Of a stretch of DNA of 64,000 bases, positions 40,782 to 48,647 are shown in pieces. The stretch spans positions 222,638-286,637 of the forward strand of contig NZ_WJIC01000009.1 in NCBI RefSeq assembly GCF_009649815.1. The letters run 5' to 3'. Position 1 is the stretch's first letter. Each line of letters starts with the position of its first letter. The DNA is from Nocardia sp. SYP-A9097 (GTDB lineage: Bacteria > Actinomycetota > Actinomycetes > Mycobacteriales > Mycobacteriaceae). Position numbers and translations under genes: made by a program. The notes beneath the pieces were generated by a model, which worked only from the letters and a program-made list of their open reading frames with translations, did no database searches and was not told where the DNA came from.

Positions 40782-43320
40782 GTGGCAGCATCGGGTGACG
40801 CCGAACCACGCATTTCACCGAGAATTGTTTTCCTGCAACGTTTCAGCCGGTTGTATGAGGCCGCCGGAAATCCCAAGTTGGAGGCGTTGTCGCGGGCGAC
40901 CGGCCGGCTACCGGGGCACGGCGAGGCGGTTCCCATTCAGCGGATCAGCGATTGGCGGACCGGCCGCGCGATACCGGCCAGGTGGGAGACGTTCGAGCCG
41001 GTGCTGTCGGTATTGCGCAGATATGTTCGCGAATCCGGGCGTCCCGCCGCGCCTGAGTTGATGAACGAACAACAGTGGAAATGGCTGTGGGACAGGTGTA
41101 TCCGGGAGAGGCGGGATGCGACGGCATCGACGCGCTGCCCGTATCCGGGGTTGACCGAATATCGGCAGACGGATTTCGAACTGTTCTCCGGTCGTGAACA
41201 GGCCACGACGGAGCTGCTCACACTCATCGATTCCAATGAAGGCCAACTGGTCGCGCTGGTTGGTGCGTCCGACGCGGGAAAGTCGTCACTGGTTGCCGCG
41301 GGAGTGGCCGCAGCGCTGGAAACCCGGAACTGGAGTATTCGCACGGTGACGCCGAGCCGAACCTCGGCGCACGATCTCACGAACATCGTCTGGGGCGAAG
41401 AAGAACACCGGCTGCTCGTCGTAGATCAGTTCGAGGAATTGTTCACCAGCCGCGAATCCGACAGGGAGCGAACAGAATTCCTGGCAACCTTGGATTCGCT
41501 GCGCGCGCAGGACGGACCGCCGACCACCGTCATCATCGCCGTCCGCGCCGACTTCTACGCACGCTGCATGGAATACCCCGCACTGTTGGACACCCTGGCC
41601 GAGCGCAGTTATCTGCTGGGCCCGATGAACCGCGGTGAACTCACCCGAGCCGTGACGCGCCCCGCCGAGGTCGCGGGCTGCACACTGGAAAACGGCCTGC
41701 TCGAACTGATCATCAATGACCTGTGCGGTATGGGTGAGGGCGCCGACGCGACCGAGCGGCGCACCTACGATCCGAGCCTGCTGCCGCTGCTCTCACATGT
41801 GATGGCGGCGACCTGGCGACATCGCAAGGGCCGCAAGCCGACTCTCGCCGGATATCGCGAGGCGGGCGGCGTCCGCGGTTCGGTCACCACCACCGCCGAG
41901 ACCGCGTGGGCCGAGCTGACCGAGACACAGCGAGCCGCCGCGAAGAACATTCTGCTGGCGCTGGTCAATGCGGGCCGCGATACCAAGGACACCCGCCGCA
42001 TCGCCTCGCGCGACGAAATCGCCTCGACTACAACCGAAGCCGATGTCGTCTTGGATGTACTCGCCACCAGTCGCCTGGTCACCCTGGAGAAGGACACCGC
42101 CTACCTGACGCATGAGATCGTGCTCGACGATTGGCGGCGGTTACGCGATTGGATCGATGAGGATCGAGTCGGCGTGCTCGAGCGTCAACGCGTGAACACG
42201 GACGCCGCGGACTGGTCGCGGGCGGGCCGCCCGGCATCACGCCTGTACTCCACGTCCCGATTGGTCGAGATACGAAACCAAGTGGGCGACAGTGGATCCG
42301 GGACACCGGCGGCGGAATTCCCGGCCGCCGCCGAGGCCGAGCGGGACCGCCGCGACCGCCGGGCACACCGATTGAAGGTGGCCGCCGCGCTGACCGCGGT
42401 GGTCGTGCTCATATTGGCGGGCCTGTTCTATTGGAAATCGAATCAGGCCGGGCAGAACAGCGCACTCGCGGCCCAGCGCAGTACCGATGAGCTCGTGGCT
42501 TCGCTGCTGTCCAAGGCCGAGGGTATGGAGGGCTCGGATCCGTCCCTGTCCGCGCAGCTGGTCATGGCCGCGTACCGCCTGCGCGCCGCCGATCCGGATA
42601 TCGCTTCCCGACTGCTCCGCTTCCAAACCCTGCCGCTGGCAACGACATTGAGCGGCCATGGCAATCGGGTCAACCAGGTCGCCATATCGCCCGATGGGGT
42701 GCTGCTGGCATCGGCCGGCTCCGATGCGAAGGTGCTGCTGCGTGAGATCGCGGATCCCGCGCATGCCGCCGCGATCCCCGAGAGCTTTTCCGCGCCGATC
42801 TCATCGGTCGCCTTCAGCCCGCAGGGGCGAATTCTCGCCGTCGGCACCGAGGGCAGGCTGCGACTGTGGGATGTCTCGAACCCATTGCATCCCAATGCTT
42901 TCGGTCCAGCCGTCGAGAGCGGCACGAAGGCGGTCCATCTCGCGTTCAGCCCGGATGGGCGGACCCTCGCCCGAACGCACCCGAACCCCTCGGCTCACCC
43001 CTGCGCGATGGCCCAGCCAGGTGCGTCAACCCGATGGGCACCTGCTTCACCGGAACCCTGCCGACCTCGACCACCTCAAACCCTTCGGACCGTCGATCGT
43101 GGCGGCGGGCGCGGTGGACCGCAATGGCGCTGTCACCTTCGTGCCCGTAACCGGGTACCTGCTCGCCACCGGCATCAAGGGCCTGATGCTGGTCCTGGAC
43201 TTGGATGTGACACACGCCGAGCGCCGCATCTGCGACCTCACCACCACCGCCCTGACCCCCGCACTCTGGCATGACTATGCCGGGAACCGGCCGTTCACTC
43301 CGCCCTGCCAACGGCACTGA
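40782..43320 (+). pseudogene. XRE-nSTAND1 NTPase-WD40 protein, broken in the propeller
   Basis: From GTG 40782 (AGGGGG upstream; ATG 40746 possible) the protein has an XRE-like helix-turn-helix (about 15-82). An nSTAND1 NTPase follows, with the entry motif CPYPGLTEYRQTDFELFSGR, Walker A GASDAGKSS (161-169) and Walker B LLVVDQFEELF, then a helical winged region. A transmembrane helix (AALTAVVVLILAGLFYW, near 550) precedes the start of a WD40 propeller (GHGNRVNQVAISPDGVLLAS). After about 42960 the homology jumps frames: NAPEPLGSPLRDG in one, then DLDHLKPFGPSIVAAGA through GYLLATGIKG to the family C-terminus in another, ending at 43320. Several WD repeats are lost. Such proteins are candidate conflict/defence sensors. 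Confidence 0.7.
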
Positions 43321-43456
43321 GAATCCCATCGAGACTGCGCTGTCACTGTTGCGTGAACACAGTTGGCACGCAATTGCTGTCGCGGCGCGACAGTGACGAT
43401 GTGCGACGAGATCCCTACGCTGCCTGTGATCGACGCCATCCAAGCAAAGAGGCAGT

Positions 43457-44374
43457 ATGTGCGCAGCAGTCGTAAGCAAGGATTCCACTTCAACTCCTCT
43501 CGGGGTGCGCCGACAGCTTGGAACGGATATCGCACAACGGGTTTCGGTCTCGATGCGGCGGGCCGGGCTGGCCACCGCGGCGGCGGTGATGGCGCTTACC
43601 GGACTCGCGGTGGCCGCTCCGGCCCCGGCGAGTGCCGCTGAGCCCGGCACCATCACACCCTGCACGCCGTCCGCGGCGCATCCGCGACCGGTGATCCTGA
43701 TTCACGGCACCATGTCCATGGCGGAATCGTGGAAGTCGTTGGCCGCCAAGCTTTCCGACAACGGATACTGCTCGTACTCGCTGACCTTCGGAACCGCGCC
43801 GGGAATGCCGATGGGTGGCGTCGCACCCATCGCCGACTCCGCAGTCGAGGTCGCCGGCTTCATCGAGCGTGTGCGAACGGCGACGGGCGCGACCACGGTG
43901 GATCTGGTCGGCCATTCCCAGGGCGGCTCCATCGCGGAGTACTACGCCAAGAATCTGGGCCACGCCGCCACCGTGCATTCGGAGATCCTGCTCTCCCCCG
44001 TCACCCACGGCACCACCATGTCCGGCCTGGTCAATCTGGTGAGTCAGGTTCCGCTGCTTCGGGATATCGTCAACTCCGTGGTACTGCCGCTCTTCTGCGG
44101 CGCCTGCGTCGACCTGCAAACCGGATCGAACTTCATGCGCGGGCTGAACAACGGTCCGATCGCCCAGCCCGGGGTCCGCTACGCGGTACTGGCGTCCCGC
44201 GATGACTTCATCGCCACCCCGGCCGGACCCGCCTCCTTCATCACCGAGCCCGGAGTCACCAACCAATACATCCAGGACCTGCACCCGGGCTCGGTAGACC
44301 ACATAGGGATCGTCAGCAACCCGGCCGCGATCGGTTGGGTCATCGACCAACTCGCCGCAGCCGAGCACAGCTGA
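43457..44374 (+). CDS. Secreted lipase/esterase (alpha/beta hydrolase)
   Basis: The product has 305 residues. ATG 43457 has AAAGAGGC upstream; ATG 43553 would give a conventional signal peptide without the 32-residue leader. The export signal ends near ALTGLAVAAPAPASAAEP. The catalytic fold shows oxyanion-hole VILIHGTMSM (about 80), nucleophile elbow VDLVGHSQGGSIAEYY (Ser about 156), and acid/base residues around SRDDFIA and VDHIGIVSN. It belongs to the triacylglycerol lipase / EstA-like family of actinobacteria. Cysteines C91-like and CGACVD suggest disulfides. It is convergent with the arylsulfatase gene. Confidence 0.88.
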   Translation: MCAAVVSKDSTSTPLGVRRQLGTDIAQRVSVSMRRAGLATAAAVMALTGLAVAAPAPASAAEPGTITPCTPSAAHPRPVILIHGTMSMAESWKSLAAKLSDNGYCSYSLTFGTAPGMPMGGVAPIADSAVEVAGFIERVRTATGATTVDLVGHSQGGSIAEYYAKNLGHAATVHSEILLSPVTHGTTMSGLVNLVSQVPLLRDIVNSVVLPLFCGACVDLQTGSNFMRGLNNGPIAQPGVRYAVLASRDDFIATPAGPASFITEPGVTNQYIQDLHPGSVDHIGIVSNPAAIGWVIDQLAAAEHS

Positions 44375-44414
44375 GGCGTATCCAGGACGCCGATGCCGGT
44401 CGAGCTGGGAACGC

Positions 44415-46925
44415 CTAGTTGGTCTCCATCGTGGCGGCGGCGTCCTTCTGCAGGTCGGTGAAGGATTTACTGCTGGTGTCGATCGTGACGCTCGCTATGG
44501 TGCCACCGGTGAAGGTGCCGGGGGTTCGATATTGGTGGGACACCGCGTCGCCGCTGTCGAATCCGACGCATAATCCATCTCCGGTGAGAGAGAAATTGCC
44601 GCTCTGGGCACGCATGGCATTCTTGTTGACCGGTTGGCCATCCACGTAAAGGGTTGTGGTGCCCAGGGATTCACCGTGTTGCCCGGCGTTCTCACGGGTG
44701 AATTCCATACCGAGGGTGTGTTTGCCCGGTGTCAGCGGCGGGGATACGAAGTCCTGCTCCGGCGCGATGCCGAGGAAGTTGTAGACATAGTGCAGGGCAC
44801 CGTCCTTGACGAACAGGGTGTGCCCGCCGAATCTGGAGCCGTGCGCGAAGAGGACTCCCTGTGCCTCCGGCGTGATTTCGACGGTGGCGAGGACCTTGTA
44901 GGACTTACCGCGGATATTGACCGCGACACTCTCCGGAACCGGCGCGGCGTCGGGGTAGTAGACGTAGTGGTCCCGAGGCGGTTCGGACTGCGGGCGCTCG
45001 GTACCGATCAGGTCCACCGCGGAACGATCATCCAACGGCAGCACGAAATTGTCCTTGGCCTCCTCGTTCCACGTGTCGATCAGTTCCTGGAGTTTGTCGG
45101 GATGCTCGGCGGCGAGATTCTTGGATTCGGAACGATCCTCATCGACGTGGTACAGCTCCCACTTGTCATCACCGAAGTGGCCCTTATTGCTGAGCGGCGC
45201 ATGCAGGACGGAGGCTTTCCAGCCGTCCACCCACATACCGCGGGTGCCCAACATGGCGTAGTACTGGCGCTTTTTGGTGGTAGCGGCGCCCGCGTCGTTG
45301 AAGCTGTATCGCATCGAAACACCATTGAGCGGATACTGTTTAATGCCACGGTATTCCTCCGGCATCGACACTCCGGCCACGTCGAGAATGGTCGGCACGA
45401 TATCCGTCGCGTGGTGGTACTGGTGCCGTATCTGTCCTTTGTCCTTGATTCCCTTGGGCCAGTGGACAACCAGCGGGTCGCAGGTTCCGCCGGAGAACTG
45501 CGAGTAGCGCTTGAACATCTGGAACGGTGTGGAAAACGCTGCGGCCCAACCGGTCGGGTAGTGGTTGTAGGTGTCGGGGGTGCCCAATCGGTCGAGATAA
45601 CGCATGTTCTCGGCGAGGTCGTCCGGGTAGCCGTTGAAGAATTTGTTCTCGTTGACCGAACCGTTCGGGGTTCCTTCGCCGGAGGCTCCGTTGTCGGCAC
45701 AGTAGAAAATCACGGTATTGTCCATTTGGCCGGTCTGTTCCAGGAAGTCGACAATCCGCCCGACCTGCGCGTCGGTGTACTCGGAGAATCCCGCGAACAC
45801 CTCGGCCATCCGCGAGAACAACCGCTTCTCATCGGGATTGAGAGAATTCCACGGCCGCACGGCATCCGCCGGGTTTGCCATATCCGCGGGCATCGGGTTC
45901 AGCGGAGTCAGGGCAGTGCCTTTCGGCATCACACCCTTGTCGATCATGCGGGCCAGCACCCAGTCCCGATACGCCTCATAGCCGTCGTCGAACTTGCCCT
46001 TGTACTTGTCGGCGTATTCGGTCGGTCCCTGGTGCGGTGCATGATTGGCCCCCGGACAAAACCACATGTACCAGGGCTTGGACGGATTGGTGGACCGCTG
46101 GTCACGCAGCATCCGAATAGCGTTGTCGGCGAGGTCTTTCGACAGGTGGTAGCCCTGCTCCGGGCTGTAGGGCTGTTCGATGAACCTGTTGTCCTCCACC
46201 AGGTCCGGGTACCACTGACTGGTTTCGCCGCCGAGGAATCCGTAGAAGCGGTCGAAGCCTTTCGACAGTGGCCACTCCGATTTCGCGCCACCGCTGGAGA
46301 CATCCTCCACGGGCACATTGTGATTCTTGCCCAACCAGAATGTGCTGTAGCCATTGCTCTGCAGTACTTGTCCGACCGTCATGCACTCCGCGGGCAGACG
46401 GCCTGCCGCACCGGGATATCCGGTGGTGCCCTCGGTAATCGACGCGAAACGGTTCACATGATGATTGCGGCCGGTCAGCATGCAGGACCGAGTGGGCGAA
46501 CACAATGCTGCGGTATGCCACTGGGTGTACATGAGGCCGTTGTCGGCGAGCCGCTGCATGACCGGCATTTCGATCCGGCCGCCGTAGGGCGACCACGACG
46601 CCAAGCCGGTGTCGTCGTAGAGCACCACCAGGACATTGGGCGCGCCCTCGGGGGCCTTCTTGACTTCGAAGGGACCCCAGTCGGGCGTGGAGTCACGCAC
46701 ATCGAGTTCGACCTTGCCGTCGAACCCGTCATCGATCCCGGTGCCGTATCCGGGCGGACCGTCGCTCTTGGAGTCGCCGCACGCGGCGATCAGCGGGATC
46801 GCTGCGGCTCCCATGCCCGCGGCCGCGAAGCCGCCCAGCATCGACCGCCTGGAAAACCCGCCCCGCTTGGAGTGCTGATCGGACCCGGAATGCTCGGAAG
46901 AGGACTGCTCGTCATCGACACCCAT
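44415..46925 (-). CDS. Arylsulfatase, Tat-exported lipoprotein
   Basis: The 836-residue protein has a twin-arginine signal FSRRSMLGGFAAAG (residues 24-37) and lipobox LIAAC with Cys49, so it is exported folded and lipid-anchored. The formylglycine motif is CSPTRSCMLTGR with Cys142 as the residue to be converted. Metal and sulfate ligands appear in VLVVLYDDTGLASWSPYGG, and later in FYCADNGASGEGTP and VHWPKG. A C-terminal beta-rich domain follows (about 640 on). It hydrolyses sulfate esters and may act in sulfate scavenging. The formylglycine-generating enzyme is encoded 88 bases upstream on the same strand, as in M. tuberculosis Rv0711-Rv0712. Confidence 0.93.
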   Translation of the reverse strand: MGVDDEQSSSEHSGSDQHSKRGGFSRRSMLGGFAAAGMGAAAIPLIAACGDSKSDGPPGYGTGIDDGFDGKVELDVRDSTPDWGPFEVKKAPEGAPNVLVVLYDDTGLASWSPYGGRIEMPVMQRLADNGLMYTQWHTAALCSPTRSCMLTGRNHHVNRFASITEGTTGYPGAAGRLPAECMTVGQVLQSNGYSTFWLGKNHNVPVEDVSSGGAKSEWPLSKGFDRFYGFLGGETSQWYPDLVEDNRFIEQPYSPEQGYHLSKDLADNAIRMLRDQRSTNPSKPWYMWFCPGANHAPHQGPTEYADKYKGKFDDGYEAYRDWVLARMIDKGVMPKGTALTPLNPMPADMANPADAVRPWNSLNPDEKRLFSRMAEVFAGFSEYTDAQVGRIVDFLEQTGQMDNTVIFYCADNGASGEGTPNGSVNENKFFNGYPDDLAENMRYLDRLGTPDTYNHYPTGWAAAFSTPFQMFKRYSQFSGGTCDPLVVHWPKGIKDKGQIRHQYHHATDIVPTILDVAGVSMPEEYRGIKQYPLNGVSMRYSFNDAGAATTKKRQYYAMLGTRGMWVDGWKASVLHAPLSNKGHFGDDKWELYHVDEDRSESKNLAAEHPDKLQELIDTWNEEAKDNFVLPLDDRSAVDLIGTERPQSEPPRDHYVYYPDAAPVPESVAVNIRGKSYKVLATVEITPEAQGVLFAHGSRFGGHTLFVKDGALHYVYNFLGIAPEQDFVSPPLTPGKHTLGMEFTRENAGQHGESLGTTTLYVDGQPVNKNAMRAQSGNFSLTGDGLCVGFDSGDAVSHQYRTPGTFTGGTIASVTIDTSSKSFTDLQKDAAATMETN

Positions 46926-47013
46926 TGAGGCAGACTATGCAGTCGCATTTGCTCTTCCGCAGAATGTTGCCGAGTTGATAGCAAATCTCCCGTTACGGCG
47001 AATCGCAATGCGA

Positions 47014-47943
47014 TCAGTCGCGCGAAACGCAGCGGAACCCGATATGGCAGGTGGCGGTGTCCTCGGATTGACTCTGCCTGGCGGCGGGGCGGTACCGCAG
47101 GCAATAGTTCGGCGCGCACAGATACGACCCGCCCTTGATCACCCGGCGCTCGAACCGCTCACCATCGGCTATCGCGTCCGGATTGTTGCTCGGCGCGCAG
47201 CACGAGCCCGCCGGTTTTCGATGATCGGGGCGAAAGTGATCAGTGGTCCATTCCCACACATTGCCGGCCACATCGAACAACCCGTACCCGTTGGGTGGAT
47301 AGGTGCCGACCTTGGTCGTGCCCGGCTGTCCGGTTTGGCCTTTGCCGGGCAGGAACTCCCACGGGAACCGGCCCATCCAGGTGTTGGCCATCCGCCTGCC
47401 GCGCGGCGCGAATTCCTCACCCCACGAAAAAGTTGCCGCATTCAGACCGCCGCGGGCGGCGAACTCCCACTGTGCTTCGCTCGGCAGGGTTTTGCCCGCC
47501 CACCCGGCATACGCGACGGCGTCGGCATACGAAACCTGGGTCACCGGGTGCCGGGTGCGCCCATCCAGATTCGTGCCCGGCCCACCGGGATGGCGCCAGC
47601 TCGCCCCCGGGACATAACTCCACCACCGCCGCCAATCATCAAGGGGCACCGGGCCACTCGTGCGACGGAACACCAGTGCGCCCGGCACCAGCTCCGCGGG
47701 ATCGGCTCCGGGGAAGTCAGCCGGGTCGAGTTCCCGCTCGGCCACCGTCACATACCCGGTCTCGCGAACGAACCGGCGAAACGCCGCATTCGTCACCGGG
47801 TGAATATCGATCCAGAACGGCTCGACCGACACCTCGCATACGGGCTGCTCCTCGGGAAAGAAATCCAGCGAACCCATCGCGAACTCACCGCCCCGAACCA
47901 GCGTCATATCCTTGCGCGCCGCCGCCGCACCACCCGTGACCAT
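47014..47943 (-). CDS. Formylglycine-generating enzyme (sulfatase-modifying factor)
   Basis: The 309-residue protein starts at ATG 47943 with an ideal CAGGAGG six bases upstream; the longer frame upstream is not needed. The FGE-sulfatase fold is clear: MTLVRGGEFAMGSLDFFPEE, PFWIDIHPVTNAAFRRFVRE, WRHPGGPGTNLDGRTRHPVT, and GNVWEWTTDHF. The catalytic cysteine pair lies in KGGSYLCAPNYCLRYRPAAR, followed by HIGFRCVS. The enzyme oxidises the Cys of CxPxR in sulfatases to formylglycine using a copper centre. Its target is presumably the arylsulfatase encoded next. Confidence 0.94.
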   Translation of the reverse strand: MVTGGAAAARKDMTLVRGGEFAMGSLDFFPEEQPVCEVSVEPFWIDIHPVTNAAFRRFVRETGYVTVAERELDPADFPGADPAELVPGALVFRRTSGPVPLDDWRRWWSYVPGASWRHPGGPGTNLDGRTRHPVTQVSYADAVAYAGWAGKTLPSEAQWEFAARGGLNAATFSWGEEFAPRGRRMANTWMGRFPWEFLPGKGQTGQPGTTKVGTYPPNGYGLFDVAGNVWEWTTDHFRPDHRKPAGSCCAPSNNPDAIADGERFERRVIKGGSYLCAPNYCLRYRPAARQSQSEDTATCHIGFRCVSRD

Positions 47944-48025
47944 CCCAGCCTCCTGCCCGGTAACCAGCACCCCAGCTCGAGTCTCGCGCAGTAACGAGTA
48001 AATCCGCTGCATTAGCATCACGCGG

Positions 48026-48631
48026 GTGGGAGTTTCGCGTGGGACGGTGCGGTATGGGAGTCCGGGGGATATTCCGGTGGTGAGCCGGGTGTTGGGGCGG
48101 GCGCTGGCGGATGATCCGTTGATGCCGTGGTTGTATCCGAAGATCAAGTCACGGGCGGCGAAGGCGCAGCGGGGGTTCGAGTCGCAGGCTTGGCTGGCTT
48201 ATTCGCTGAGCAATGGGATCGAGGTCGCGGTGGATGGGGCCGGGGTGGTGGCGGGGTGTGCGCTGTGGTTCGGGTCGCATCAGGTGGCGAATATGACCGT
48301 CACCGATCACGTGCGGAGTTGGCGGCTCAACGGCTGGCGTAGCCGGCCGCCGACGCTGTACTCGCAGATGCATTCCGCCGCGCAGATCGCCGAGCACCAT
48401 TGGCATTTGAATGCGATCGGCACGCGGGCGGATATGCGCGGCCGCGGGTTCGGGCGGGATTTGGTGGAGTCGGGGCTGGCGCGGTGTCATGCCGACGGGC
48501 TGCCCGCCCATTTGGAGACCACTGCGCCCGAGAATGTTTCGTTCTACGAGCAGTTCGGATTCGAAGTCACCAGCGTGCTCGATGAGCCGCGAGTCGGCCC
48601 GCGGACCTGGCTGATGCGGTATCAGCCGTAG
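48026..48631 (+). CDS. GNAT-family N-acetyltransferase
   Basis: The 201-residue protein starts at GTG 48026. The acetyl-CoA-binding motif is HLNAIGTRADMRGRGFGRDL (about residues 126-145, with R-G-x-G-F/G), and the C-terminal part is NVSFYEQFGFEVTSV. It belongs to the broad actinobacterial GNAT group, and the acceptor is unknown. It is divergent from the formylglycine-generating enzyme gene, with 82 bases between starts. Its stop is 16 bases from the ftsK stop; it closes the accessory block. Confidence 0.88.
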   Translation: MGVSRGTVRYGSPGDIPVVSRVLGRALADDPLMPWLYPKIKSRAAKAQRGFESQAWLAYSLSNGIEVAVDGAGVVAGCALWFGSHQVANMTVTDHVRSWRLNGWRSRPPTLYSQMHSAAQIAEHHWHLNAIGTRADMRGRGFGRDLVESGLARCHADGLPAHLETTAPENVSFYEQFGFEVTSVLDEPRVGPRTWLMRYQP

Positions 48632-48647
48632 TCGCGCGGGCCGGGCC

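Noticed and set aside
44634..46928. A 764-codon open frame on the plus strand opposite the arylsulfatase gene
   Set aside because: It is the antisense shadow of a gene with clear motifs; its translation has no recognisable domains and reflects high-GC codon bias.
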